From Fibrisoma montanum (GTDB lineage Bacteria; Bacteroidota; Bacteroidia; Cytophagales; Spirosomataceae), in assembly GCF_003583365.1 (NCBI RefSeq), contig NZ_QXED01000003.1, positions 884,718 to 948,717 of the forward strand: a stretch of DNA of 64,000 nucleotides. Direction: 5' to 3'. Shown piece by piece: positions 7,845-16,722 of this stretch. Made by a program: the position numbers and the translations under genes. Under the pieces are notes generated by a model that saw nothing but the letters and a program-made list of their open reading frames with translations, was not told the origin of the DNA and made no database searches. The first letter of the stretch is position 1. Every line of letters starts with the position of its first letter.

Positions 7845-9491
7845 CTATTTTGCCAGCCTGCCGCCGTTCACCGTCCTGATTTTATACAAACCCGTATGGG
7901 CGGTCAGGTACAGCGTCTTGCCGTCGTCGCCCCAGGCCATGTTCGCCGGGCGTTCGGGACCGATGATTTTGCCAAGGTACCTACCGGCCGGCGAGAGAAT
8001 GCCTACGCCCCCCGGTATCGATACGAACAGATAGCCTTTGGTATCCACCTTCACACCGTCGAGGGCTTCGTCGGCGGGACCACCATCGGGGTCGCTTTTG
8101 TTCAGGTCGAAAAATACCCTGCCATTGGCCAGCATACCGTCGGATTTTACCTCATACCGCCAGAGCGTTTTGGTACGCTGGATAGCGCGGATGTCCCAGT
8201 TCGATACGTACAGGTACGTTTCGTCGGGCGAAAACGCGATGCCGTTTGGTCCGCCGAGGTCGGTAGTCAGCAGGTCCGTTTTGCCGTTGCGAATGCGGTA
8301 GACGCCCGAGTGGGGCGTTTCCTTGCGCGGGTCATCGTAGGCTTTCGGCAGGCCATAGGGCGGGTCGGTGAAGTAGATGTCGCCGTTTGATTTAATCACC
8401 AGATCGTTCGGACTGTTCAGTTTTTTACCGCCGTACGTATCCGAGAGCACCGTCATGGGCCCTTTCAGTTCATCGCGCACGATCCGCCGGTTGCCGTGCT
8501 GACAGACAACCAGCCGCCCCTGCGGGTCAATGGCCAGGCCGTTGGAACCGGGCTGGTGGTATTCGCCGATGTTATAGCCGGTGTAGCCCGTTTTGGTCAT
8601 GTATACCGTCACGTTGCCCATCGTCGGGTCGTATTTGTAAATGACGTTTGCATTCGGGTCGCTGAACAGCAGGTAGCCGTCGGGGTGCCAGACCGGCCCT
8701 TCGGTAAACTGAAACCCATCGGCTACTTTCTCGATTTTCACCGTCGGATCAAGCGCCTTTTTCAGTTCATCCTGCCTCATAACCACCTGCCCCAGGTTCG
8801 TCCAGGCATCGGGCGTCGGCTTTTTCGGGTAAAAATCCAGGGTCGCGCTCCGAATCCAGACGTAGTTGCCGGGCAGATCAGCCACCGGCCCGTTGGTTAC
8901 CAGAATGGCCAGGTCGACCGTTTCGCCGGGTTTGGCATCATCGGTCAGCCAGACACGCTGGCGGGCATTATAGCCGTTGATGACGCCGTTGGCCCGCGCT
9001 CCGTACGATTTACGCAGTTTGCCGTTGATTCTGACTTCGCTGTAATCGTCGGCCACCAGCTCGAACAGTACCCGCGAACCGGTCACGGCAAACGTCCCTA
9101 CCGTTTCCGGCAGCGTGACCTTCACCCGGTACCAGACGTGGCTGAGCAGCCCGTTGCCACGGCGGGTTTCGAGGTCCGTAGCCGCCACGGCCTGCCAGTC
9201 GGCCTGGTCGAACGCCGGTGTGCCGGCCTGCGGTTCGAGCGCAAAGGTGCTGATGGCCCTGCCGGTTGGGTACAGAAGCGCGTTGTCCGTTTCAGACGGG
9301 CCGGGGGCGTTGAACGGGGCCGGTACGATTCGGGCATTCAGGGTTTTCCACTTCGCGTTTACCAGCTGCGTGCCTTCGGTGGTACGCAGGTCGACCACGG
9401 CAACGGCATTGCCCCAGGCCAGTTCGCGGATTTCCTGCGCCCGTGCCCGACCCGAAATCAGCAGAATCGCCAGGATGCAGAGTCGAATCAT
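7845..9491 (-). CDS. Exported SMP-30/gluconolactonase-family protein with N-terminal beta domain
   Basis: A 548-residue protein with a clear signal peptide (MIRLCILAILLISGRARA-Q). It has an N-terminal jelly-roll-like region (to about residue 235) and a C-terminal six-bladed SMP-30/gluconolactonase beta-propeller starting at FQFTEGPVWHPDGYLLFSD and containing SPNDLVIKSNGDIYFTDPPYGLP and GGPNGIAFSPDETYLYVSNW. It should hydrolyse sugar lactones in the periplasm. I chose ATG 9491, which begins just after the TAA of the preceding gene; an in-frame GTG at 9509 would overlap that gene by 17 bases. The two-domain form is longer than the usual 300-residue single propeller. Confidence 0.88.
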   Translation of the reverse strand: MIRLCILAILLISGRARAQEIRELAWGNAVAVVDLRTTEGTQLVNAKWKTLNARIVPAPFNAPGPSETDNALLYPTGRAISTFALEPQAGTPAFDQADWQAVAATDLETRRGNGLLSHVWYRVKVTLPETVGTFAVTGSRVLFELVADDYSEVRINGKLRKSYGARANGVINGYNARQRVWLTDDAKPGETVDLAILVTNGPVADLPGNYVWIRSATLDFYPKKPTPDAWTNLGQVVMRQDELKKALDPTVKIEKVADGFQFTEGPVWHPDGYLLFSDPNANVIYKYDPTMGNVTVYMTKTGYTGYNIGEYHQPGSNGLAIDPQGRLVVCQHGNRRIVRDELKGPMTVLSDTYGGKKLNSPNDLVIKSNGDIYFTDPPYGLPKAYDDPRKETPHSGVYRIRNGKTDLLTTDLGGPNGIAFSPDETYLYVSNWDIRAIQRTKTLWRYEVKSDGMLANGRVFFDLNKSDPDGGPADEALDGVKVDTKGYLFVSIPGGVGILSPAGRYLGKIIGPERPANMAWGDDGKTLYLTAHTGLYKIRTVNGGRLAK

Positions 9492-9492
9492 T

Positions 9493-9963
9493 TTAGTCGA
9501 GTTTCGCACTGGCGCCCGCTTTAGCTATTTCGGTGTCCTGATCGGCGCTCTTGGCTCCGCTCACGCCGATGGCTCCGATGACCTCACCTTTGTAGATGAT
9601 TGGAAACCCGCCCTGCAGCATCACGGGACCTACGGTTGTCAGCGCAAAGCGACCGCCGTTGATGTTGTCTTCAAAGCCTTTGGTTTCCTTTTTGAACAGC
9701 GCGGCCGAGCGGGCCTTCTGGAACGACACCTCAGCGGCCTGGGCAAAGGTGCCATCCATCCGTTCGAGGTAAAGCAGATGTCCGCCCGCATCGACAATGG
9801 CGACGCTGCCACCGGGAGCCGCGTTGTCGGCCGCGTATTTGAGCGAAGCAGCCGCTATCTTTTTGCAGCTCTCCTGTGTGAGCAGGTACGTTGTTTTCAC
9901 CTGCGCCTGCGCGAGGGTAGCCAGGGTGATCAGTACGCTGGTAATGAGTAAAGACGTTGCCAT
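9493..9963 (-). CDS. GlcG/HbpS-family exported protein
   Basis: A 156-residue protein from ATG 9963 with a signal peptide (MATSLLITSVLITLATLAQA). The mature part is a GlcG/HbpS (DUF336-type) domain: LTQESCKKIAAASLKYAA, SVAIVDAGGHLLYLERMDG, QKARSAALFKK, GGFPIIYKGEVIGAIGVSGA. Family members bind haem or small ligands or act beside glycolate and sugar-acid oxidation genes. A longer in-frame frame exists upstream, but only from TTG at 10041 and without a signal-like start. The stop is separated by a single base from the ATG of the gluconolactonase-like gene, so the two are coupled. Ligand unknown. Confidence 0.87.
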   Translation of the reverse strand: MATSLLITSVLITLATLAQAQVKTTYLLTQESCKKIAAASLKYAADNAAPGGSVAIVDAGGHLLYLERMDGTFAQAAEVSFQKARSAALFKKETKGFEDNINGGRFALTTVGPVMLQGGFPIIYKGEVIGAIGVSGAKSADQDTEIAKAGASAKLD

Positions 9964-10050
9964 CGTGCAGAATAAATTAGGTGTGTTCTGGGGTCGGGTT
10001 GGTGGTGGGGCCGGGTTTGGGAACCCGGCCCCACGAATCAATGAACCGGC

Positions 10051-10599
10051 TTATTCTTTCGGTCCTTCGAACGAGGTGGCCGCCAGGGATTCCTGCGTTT
10101 CACCTTTCTTCAGAATATCATACTTCGGCTCTTTCTGACTCACGGCCGGCCATTTGCTTTCGGCGGTTTTCAGGTTCTTTACCGGTCTGGCCAGCCACAG
10201 TTTCAGGGCTTTGGCGTTATGATTGACCGTCAGATGACCATCCACGATACGGTGCGTCCAGATCTGGATCGGCCGCAGGTTTCCCTCGGCAACAGCAATG
10301 GCGCAGAACCCGCCGAACAGAGGGGCGTACCTGGCCGGATCAGCGTCGAACAGGGCTTTATTGGCCGCCGACGAAAACCAGTAGGTGGCTCCTTCGTATT
10401 CGGAAGCGAAGCTGGACGTACCCTTGATGGTCTGGTCGGGCATGGTAAACATAGCCACGCAGTCGTAGCCCTGCAGGGCGCAACCGTTCTGGTCGAGGTT
10501 CAGCAGGAATTTGCCGTCGCGGCTTCGCTGGGGCACCTGGGCATGGGCCGCTCCGATGAGCAACAGACCCAAAGCGAACATACTTAGGATAGCTTTCAT
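10051..10599 (-). CDS. Exported YHS-domain protein
   Basis: A 182-residue protein with a signal peptide (about 1-20, ending AAHAQ) and one YHS domain: GCALQGYDCVAMF, then TYWFSSAANKALFDADPARYAPLFGGFCA. YHS domains are metal-associated modules in secreted or envelope proteins. The C-terminal tail (after about 145) is Lys/Glu-rich and not part of the domain. It lies between the GlcG-like and VOC genes on the same strand and is probably co-transcribed. Its role in the redox cluster is unknown. Confidence 0.88.
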   Translation of the reverse strand: MKAILSMFALGLLLIGAAHAQVPQRSRDGKFLLNLDQNGCALQGYDCVAMFTMPDQTIKGTSSFASEYEGATYWFSSAANKALFDADPARYAPLFGGFCAIAVAEGNLRPIQIWTHRIVDGHLTVNHNAKALKLWLARPVKNLKTAESKWPAVSQKEPKYDILKKGETQESLAATSFEGPKE

Positions 10600-10653
10600 A
10601 CTGAGTTAATGGGTAGTAAGGCGGATTGATAAAGAGGTTTACTTCAGCATTCG

Positions 10654-11691
10654 TTATTCACACAAGAGCAGCGCATGACCGTCAGGGTCGCGAAGCCACA
10701 GGCCGCGCCGGACCGCCAGACCCAACCCGTCGAGCGAAACAATTCCGGGCGACAGAAACGGGTATCCCTGCTGGTGCAGCCGATCACGAAACGCAGCCAG
10801 CCCGCTGACTTTCAGGACCGTATGCCAGTGCCACAGGTCATTGGCCCGCGATGCTTCCGGATACGGCCGACCACCCGGCGGAGCGAGATAATCCAGCAGT
10901 TCGATACCCATGCCCCGCCCGGTCGTCAGGCCCGAGATCAGCAGATGAGCACCGAATACCTGATTCAGGTGTTCCTGCTCCGTACCGTAGTTTTCGCTCG
11001 TGCCACCCAGCTGCAGCCCCAGCCCATCCCGGTAGAACGCCAGCGACCGGTCCGTATCGGCGGAAGCGACGGCCGTGTGATCGATACCCAGGAACAGGGC
11101 GCTGTCCTGCCGCCCCGCGGCTGGTGGCTGCCATCTGGGATTGCCTTTTCCGGGCGGAAACCAGATCAGTTCAAGTACGTGACCATCGGGGTCGTGAAAA
11201 TAAAACGCCCGAATCCCGGCCGCGGCCGGCAGATAGGCCGGGAGCGTTTGGGGCGCAGTGGATACGTGACCGACGCGATGCTGCCGTAACTGCCGGTACG
11301 CCTTGTCGATGTCGCTCACCACGATGGCAATATGTTGAAACCATCGGTCATTGCTGCGCGAATCGGGCGGCATGGAACGCCCCGTTTCCGGCCCCACAAA
11401 ATCGAGCAGTTCCAGGGTTTCCTGCCCGAGCCGGAGCGTTGCCACGCGCACGGAATGGGTGGAATCGGGCAGTGAAAACAACCGGGCTGCCACGCCGGCC
11501 GCCACGGTACGGGTACCGATCAGGTCAAACGACAGCACCTGCGTGTAGAACGGCAACACCCGATTCAGGTCCGACACCGTGATGGTCGGGTGCATCACCC
11601 GCTCGGCTACCTGCGCCCGGCCGGGAACCGATCCAACCAGCAGCCCGGCGAGCAACAGGCTCTGCCTTATGTAGTTCGTATGGCGGATCAT
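10654..11691 (-). CDS. Exported protein with two VOC (glyoxalase-fold) domains
   Basis: A 345-residue protein with a signal peptide (about 1-26, ending GRA-Q) and two vicinal-oxygen-chelate domains: about 35-185 (MHPTITVSDLNRVLPFYTQVL ... YFHDPDGHVLELIWFPPG) and about 205-345 (FLGIDHTAVASADTDRSLAFYRDGLG ... WLRDPDGHALLL). His/Glu metal-ligand positions are recognisable in both. The family includes glyoxalases and ring-cleaving dioxygenases, so the reaction cannot be fixed. It starts 12 bases after the GMC oxidoreductase stop, so a shared mRNA is likely. Confidence 0.88.
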   Translation of the reverse strand: MIRHTNYIRQSLLLAGLLVGSVPGRAQVAERVMHPTITVSDLNRVLPFYTQVLSFDLIGTRTVAAGVAARLFSLPDSTHSVRVATLRLGQETLELLDFVGPETGRSMPPDSRSNDRWFQHIAIVVSDIDKAYRQLRQHRVGHVSTAPQTLPAYLPAAAGIRAFYFHDPDGHVLELIWFPPGKGNPRWQPPAAGRQDSALFLGIDHTAVASADTDRSLAFYRDGLGLQLGGTSENYGTEQEHLNQVFGAHLLISGLTTGRGMGIELLDYLAPPGGRPYPEASRANDLWHWHTVLKVSGLAAFRDRLHQQGYPFLSPGIVSLDGLGLAVRRGLWLRDPDGHALLLCE

Positions 11692-11703
11692 GGGACAGAC
11701 CGG

Positions 11704-13260
11704 TTAGAGAACCTGTTGCAACAGATGATCTCCCACCCGCAGCGCATTGGCAGCCGTTGTCAGCGACGGATTATACGCTCCCGACGACGGAAAAAAACTG
11801 GCGTCGGCGACGTACAGATTGTCGAGATCGTGGGCTTTGCAGGTAGTATCAAGCACCGACGTAGCCGGGTCGGTACCGAATCGAAGCGTACCGCACTGGT
11901 GCGACACCCCACTGATTCCCAGATCATAGCCGGCCCAATGTACGGTCTTCAAGGCTGGGTCAATGTCGCCTAACCGACAGAACAGGTCTTTGAGTGACTG
12001 TTTTAATTGCTCAAAAGCGGCCACGTTGTTACGTTCCCGGTGATACAGGAGCTGGATATGGCCGCTGGGCGTCAGGGTCACCCGGTTTTCGGGGTCGGGC
12101 AGGTCCTCGGTCGTCAGCCAGAAGTCGATGCTATGCGAACAAAGCCAGTCGGCAGCCTTGTCGGGGAACATCGTCTGGCTCAGGCCGACTACCGTTGCGG
12201 GATCGTTCTTACCCATGAGCTGAATCTCGCCCAGCGGATAAGGATTCCGGGCCGAGGATTCGTAAAAGTCGCCGATGCAGAAATATTTCTGGAAGAACGA
12301 CGTATTGAGCTTGTCGGGCGTGTAGGCGATCAGGCAGCCGTTGATATGCGCCATGTAGTTCCGCCCCACCAGTCCGCTGCTGTTGGCCAGTCCGTGCGGA
12401 TGTCTGTCACTGGCCGACCGCAGCAGCAGGGCCGCCGAATTGATAGCCCCGGCTGCGAGAATGATCACATTCGCCCGAAACGTTTCGCGCTGCCCGTGTC
12501 GTTCCACCTCAACCGTCGTTACGCGCCGACCGGTTTCGTCGGTGCCGAGCCGATACACAAACGCATGGGTCATGAGCGTGACGTTGGGGTGCTGCAAAGC
12601 CGCCCGGACGCCCGTTACGTGCGCATCGGCCTTGGCTTCGGTCGGGTCCGGGAACCCGTCAAAATTACCCAGAACGGTAGGCGCATCGGGCCAGTAGGGA
12701 TTATCTTCGGCCAGCCGCACCGCCATCGGGATCGGGAACGGCTTCAACCCTGTTTGCTGCACATGCTGGTACAATTCCTCCGTAAACGGCTCAATCGGGA
12801 TGCTGCCGAACGGATAAGGGTCACTGGCGGGTGGCTCGAACGGATCGATACCCCGCACGCCGTGTACACTAAACAGACGCTCGGCCTGGGTGTAGTACGG
12901 AGCAAAATCAGCGTAGGTCAACGGCCAGGCCGGCGAAACACCGGCCGGGTGTTGTACCTCCCGAAAATCCGATTCGCGGAGCCGGAAGCTGGCAGCCCCG
13001 TACATTTTGCTGTTTCCGCCAACAACGTAGTGGGTAAACGGCTTGAACGGCTGATCGTCTTTGTCATACCAGACCTCATCGGCCCGGTAGCGGCCTTTTA
13101 CGACCACTTCGTCAACATCCCAGTTTTCCTTTTCTTTCGGAATGAAGTCACCCCGTTCGAGTAGCAGAATTTTTTCGCCGGAGGGCGCGAGCTTCTGCGC
13201 CAGGGTGCCCCCACCGGAGCCAGTACCAATAATGATTACATCGTACGAGGAAGGTTGCAT
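11704..13260 (-). CDS. GMC-family FAD-dependent oxidoreductase
   Basis: A 518-residue protein of the glucose-methanol-choline oxidoreductase family. The FAD-binding motif is at the extreme N-terminus (VIIIGTGSGGGTLAQKLA), followed by LLLERGDF, HYVVGGNSKMYGAASFRLR and the C-terminal FAD segment NLYVADASFFPSSGAYNPSLTTAANALRVGDHLL. It should oxidise an alcohol group of a sugar or polyol. There is no signal peptide in the N-terminal sequence. It is the first gene of the minus-strand redox cluster (GMC, VOC, YHS, GlcG-like, gluconolactonase-like). Substrate unknown; sugar oxidation is inferred from context. Confidence 0.9.
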   Translation of the reverse strand: MQPSSYDVIIIGTGSGGGTLAQKLAPSGEKILLLERGDFIPKEKENWDVDEVVVKGRYRADEVWYDKDDQPFKPFTHYVVGGNSKMYGAASFRLRESDFREVQHPAGVSPAWPLTYADFAPYYTQAERLFSVHGVRGIDPFEPPASDPYPFGSIPIEPFTEELYQHVQQTGLKPFPIPMAVRLAEDNPYWPDAPTVLGNFDGFPDPTEAKADAHVTGVRAALQHPNVTLMTHAFVYRLGTDETGRRVTTVEVERHGQRETFRANVIILAAGAINSAALLLRSASDRHPHGLANSSGLVGRNYMAHINGCLIAYTPDKLNTSFFQKYFCIGDFYESSARNPYPLGEIQLMGKNDPATVVGLSQTMFPDKAADWLCSHSIDFWLTTEDLPDPENRVTLTPSGHIQLLYHRERNNVAAFEQLKQSLKDLFCRLGDIDPALKTVHWAGYDLGISGVSHQCGTLRFGTDPATSVLDTTCKAHDLDNLYVADASFFPSSGAYNPSLTTAANALRVGDHLLQQVL

Positions 13261-13555
13261 AGGAAGGCGGGTTAACGTAGCTAATCACAATTCCGAGTTC
13301 AAGGTACGGGCCCCCGAAATGGGGAAATGTCGGTAGGATGACATTGGAACTGGATTCCCCACGATTTACCTGAAAATGGGCGCCATTGGTGATACGCTGC
13401 ACCGCTGTCCGGAGGTGACTATACGACCCGGCTATATTCGGTGTTTTGGCCCCGGTGAACCGTTTATCCATCGGCGGCTCACCGTGAAGTTGTTTGTTTG
13501 TCAGATATCCGACACCTTGCCGCCTGAATTCTCCGTTGATTTATCTGTGTAAATT
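13261..13555. other. Divergent intergenic region between GMC and DUF547 genes
   Basis: 295 bases between two divergently read genes, so it must hold promoters for both. I see no convincing open frame, no strong hairpin and no clear operator. A plausible AT-rich segment lies just upstream of 13556. Confidence 0.4.
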
Positions 13556-14296
13556 ATGCCAATCCCGCTCATGCCCATACGTACGTATTGGTTACCCCTC
13601 TGTTTTCTGCTGGTCTCAACGGCTCTTTTTGGCCAGACAAGCCCGAAAGCCTTCAACGACGCGACCGACGCCTTCATGAAAGCCCACGTCGACGATGGCC
13701 GCGTCGACTACGGCCGGCTCAAAAAATCGGGGGCGGACCTCAGTGCCCTTTACAAACAAGCCGGGAACACGACCCTGTCGGGCGCGTCCGATGCCGAGAA
13801 AAAAGCGTTTTACATCAATGCTTATAACGTAGCCGTGATTAACGGGGTCGTGCAGCAGTATCCGCTTAAATCTCCGCTCGATCAGCCCGGCTTCTTCGAC
13901 AAGGTCAAACACCGGATTGCAGGCCAGGAGATGACCCTGAACCAGCTCGAAAAAGACCGGCTGCTGAACGCCTTCGGCGATGCCCGGGTTCATTTCGTGG
14001 TCGTTTGCGCGGCTGTCAGTTGTCCACCCCTGGCCAGCTTCGCCTATATGCCGGACAAACTGGATGCCCAGCTCGACGAACGCGCCCGGCTGGCCCTCAA
14101 CGACCCGTCGTTCACTCAGGTGAACCGGGGGCAAAAAAAAGTGAATGTATCTAAGATATTCGACTGGTATAAATCCGACTTCACAAAAGGCGGCCAGTCC
14201 ATTCTGGGGTACATCAACGGCTTCCGGCGCGAGAAAATCCCCAACGACTACGCCCTTGGTTTCTACGAATACAACTGGACCCTCAACGGTCGGTAG
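13556..14296 (+). CDS. Exported DUF547-domain protein
   Basis: A 246-residue protein with a signal peptide (about 1-27, ending LFGQ). The rest matches the DUF547 pattern: DGRVDYGRLKKSGADLSALY, KKAFYINAYNVAVINGVVQQYP, NQLEKDRLLNAFGDARVHFVVVCAAVSCPPLASFAY and FDWYKSDF. The CAAVSCPPL segment with two Cys is characteristic. Function is unknown in the literature I know. An alternative ATG 15 bases further in gives a shorter leader. It is 58 bases upstream of the 4Fe-4S membrane protein on the same strand, a pairing that suggests a shared envelope redox role. Confidence 0.88.
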   Translation: MPIPLMPIRTYWLPLCFLLVSTALFGQTSPKAFNDATDAFMKAHVDDGRVDYGRLKKSGADLSALYKQAGNTTLSGASDAEKKAFYINAYNVAVINGVVQQYPLKSPLDQPGFFDKVKHRIAGQEMTLNQLEKDRLLNAFGDARVHFVVVCAAVSCPPLASFAYMPDKLDAQLDERARLALNDPSFTQVNRGQKKVNVSKIFDWYKSDFTKGGQSILGYINGFRREKIPNDYALGFYEYNWTLNGR

Positions 14297-14354
14297 TCTT
14301 GCGCCCGGCGTCAGCACACAATACACCCACCTCACCGCCTAAACCCGTTCTCCC

Positions 14355-15953
14355 ATGCCAACCCTACTCCGTCGCGCCGGCCTTATTCTGTTTCTGACTG
14401 GCTTTGCAGTATGGATCGGTTCGCTGACCCTGAGCCAGTTTCAGCTCACGGAAACGATTCTATCCCAAACGATCAAAGCCGAACACCTGCCCGCTATCCG
14501 TGCCCGAACGGCTTCCATGCTGGGCAAACGCTACAGTTCACAAATCCAGTTTATCGGTGATTTTAAAGCCGCGCTGAACCAGATCAACGACGAGTACCGC
14601 CGGCGGCAGGAATGGGACCGGATCATCTACGACAAATACGCTTTCAGCGTCACCAAAGCGGCCAGTACGGGCTTTTTCCCCCAGCATACCGGCCTGTTTT
14701 TCATCCTGAGCATCGTAGTGGCCATTTGTGGAGCCCTGCTGTATTCGATGGCCGGCCGCCAGTTGCCCACGGGTAGCTCGAATGATCACCTGTTCCGTCA
14801 CCCGGCCACGTCACGGGGCTGGATCGGCATCAGCGTAGCGGTGTTTCTGATTGGCTTCTACGTCCTCCTGTATTTCTACCCCGAGTACCTCACCAACTGG
14901 GTGCTGCTGGTCGACCCGCTCAACCGGGCGCTGAGCGGCAACGCCAATACCGGCCCCTCGGCCAGTCAGTGGTTTCTGTACGGTACGCTCTACACGCTGG
15001 TGATTCTGGTGATGGGCGTCCGGATGCTGGTCCGGTACCGGAACAATCCGTACCAGCAGGTCCGTACGGTATCGGTCATGTTTTTTCAGATCACCTTTGC
15101 GTTCCTCCTGGCGGAACTGCTCGCGCGATTTAACCTGCCCGGTCAGGACCTGAAAAACATGTGGCCGCTGGATTACGCGTTCTTCTTCGACTACCGCATC
15201 GAGAACCACCTGCAAGCCGGCACGCTGGGAATCTGGATGCTGATCTGGGGCATTGCCCTGTTTGTGGTCGGGGTGCCGGTGCTGACGTATTTTTTCGGCA
15301 AGCGCTGGTACTGCTCGTGGGTCTGCGGCTGCGGAGGACTGGCCGAAACGCTGGGCGACCCCTACCGCCACCTGTCCGACAAGTCACTGAAAGCCTGGCA
15401 GATTGAGCGCTATTCCGTTCATGGCGTGCTGGCTTTCGCCGTCGTGATGACGCTGGGCGTACTGTACACCGTCTTCACCGGCAGTGGTTCTGTACTGGGT
15501 ATTAGCACCTACGACCTGCGTAGCTGGTACGGCTTCGGCATCGGGTCGGTTTTCGCCGGGGTGGTCGGCACGGGATTTTATCCGCTGATGGGCAGCCGGG
15601 TGTGGTGCCGGTTCGGGTGCCCGCTGGCCGCTTACCTCGGTCTGGTGCAGCGCATCAAATCCCGCTTTCGCATCACCACCAACGGCGGGCAGTGCATTTC
15701 CTGCGGGAACTGTTCGACCTACTGCGAAATGGGCATCGACGTTCGCTGGTACGCCCAGCGCGGTCAGGACATTGTCAGATCGTCGTGCGTGGGCTGCGGC
15801 ATCTGCTCGGCCGTCTGTCCGCGTGGGGTCCTGACCCTGGAAAACGGCCCGGTAACCGGCCGGCAGCTGGAACCCCGCCCGATTGTACTGGATACCAACG
15901 GAGCGCGGATAGGTCCGTACGAACCGACAATCAGCCGCCCAGCCATTTCTTAA
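14355..15953 (+). CDS. Membrane 4Fe-4S protein (NapH/NosR-like polyferredoxin)
   Basis: A 532-residue membrane protein. It has an N-terminal helix, a periplasmic-looking segment (about 30-105), then several helices (about 110-390). Cys motifs characteristic of NapH/NosR/RdxA-type electron carriers follow: WYCSWVCGCGGLAETLGD near 320, VWCRFGCPLAAYLGL near 415, and two ferredoxin motifs CISCGNCSTYC and CVGCGICSAVCP near 445-490. It should move electrons between the quinone pool and a periplasmic partner. The gene overlaps the convergent LytTR regulator by 23 bases. The terminal electron acceptor is not evident from the window. Confidence 0.9.
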   Translation: MPTLLRRAGLILFLTGFAVWIGSLTLSQFQLTETILSQTIKAEHLPAIRARTASMLGKRYSSQIQFIGDFKAALNQINDEYRRRQEWDRIIYDKYAFSVTKAASTGFFPQHTGLFFILSIVVAICGALLYSMAGRQLPTGSSNDHLFRHPATSRGWIGISVAVFLIGFYVLLYFYPEYLTNWVLLVDPLNRALSGNANTGPSASQWFLYGTLYTLVILVMGVRMLVRYRNNPYQQVRTVSVMFFQITFAFLLAELLARFNLPGQDLKNMWPLDYAFFFDYRIENHLQAGTLGIWMLIWGIALFVVGVPVLTYFFGKRWYCSWVCGCGGLAETLGDPYRHLSDKSLKAWQIERYSVHGVLAFAVVMTLGVLYTVFTGSGSVLGISTYDLRSWYGFGIGSVFAGVVGTGFYPLMGSRVWCRFGCPLAAYLGLVQRIKSRFRITTNGGQCISCGNCSTYCEMGIDVRWYAQRGQDIVRSSCVGCGICSAVCPRGVLTLENGPVTGRQLEPRPIVLDTNGARIGPYEPTISRPAIS

Positions 15954-16722
15954 ATTCCGGTGCCCGGTCGCGGCTGACGAACAGCATGTCGGGGATAGCC
16001 GGTTTCAGCGTCACCTTGAGTTTTCCGTTGAGGTGTACGTACACGCCCGATACGGCCGGTCGGGCCACCAGGTACTGGCGGCTGGTCCGGAAAAACTGCC
16101 GCTCGTCGATCTGCTGCTCCACTTCCTCCAGGGTCTGGTCGAGTGGAAAATACCGGCCGTCGTGGGCTTTCAGGAACGTAACGCGGTCTTCGCTGTAGAA
16201 GTACGCCACCTCATCAATACCAACGGAAATCAGCCGCTGCCCCTGCCGGACCAGAAAGTGCTCGCGGTGCACCCCCTGCGCCGGGGCCGTCGACCGCCGG
16301 AGTCCTTCGATGAGCGCATTGACGTCGAACGCGGGTACCGTAGTCCGGTAGCGGTCGCTGAGCTGCCGGAACTTGGTCAGGCTGTTGCGCAGTTCCTCGC
16401 GCTGGATGGGCTTGAGCAGGTAGTCGATGCTGTGTACCTTGAAGGCTTGAAGGGCGTATTCGTCGTAGGCGGTCGTGAAAATCACCGGGCAGGGCACCTC
16501 CACTTCGTGGAAAATTTCAAAGCTCTGCCCATCCACCAGTTCAATGTCCATCAGGATCAGGTCGGGCTGGTCGGGGCCGGCCGTGCTGGCGCGCAGGAAC
16601 CGGACGCTGTCTTCAATACTGTCGGCCCAGCCCACAATCCGGGCGTCGGGGGCGGTTTGCTGCACCAGCTCCCGGATGCGTTCGGCCGCCACGATTTCGT
16701 CTTCAATGATAAATAAGTTCAT
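15931..16722 (-). CDS. LytTR-family response regulator
   Basis: A 263-residue protein: a receiver domain (1-120) with acidic residues E7/D8, phospho-acceptor D59 (DLILMDIEL), Thr in FTTAYDEYA and Lys in LLKPI, and a C-terminal LytTR DNA-binding domain (about 155-260; FLVRQGQRLISVGIDEVAYFYSED). All catalytic receiver residues are present. Its start overlaps the stop of the upstream kinase gene in an ATGA-type junction (16719-16722), giving a classic LytS/LytR-style pair. The two convergent genes opposite (DUF547, 4Fe-4S protein) are candidate targets by proximity only. Confidence 0.94.
   Translation of the reverse strand: MNLFIIEDEIVAAERIRELVQQTAPDARIVGWADSIEDSVRFLRASTAGPDQPDLILMDIELVDGQSFEIFHEVEVPCPVIFTTAYDEYALQAFKVHSIDYLLKPIQREELRNSLTKFRQLSDRYRTTVPAFDVNALIEGLRRSTAPAQGVHREHFLVRQGQRLISVGIDEVAYFYSEDRVTFLKAHDGRYFPLDQTLEEVEQQIDERQFFRTSRQYLVARPAVSGVYVHLNGKLKVTLKPAIPDMLFVSRDRAPEFKKWLGG

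Noticed and set aside
9493..10041. Longer start of the GlcG-like gene
   Set aside because: The upstream start is TTG and adds a Pro-rich stretch before a perfectly good signal peptide at ATG 9963.
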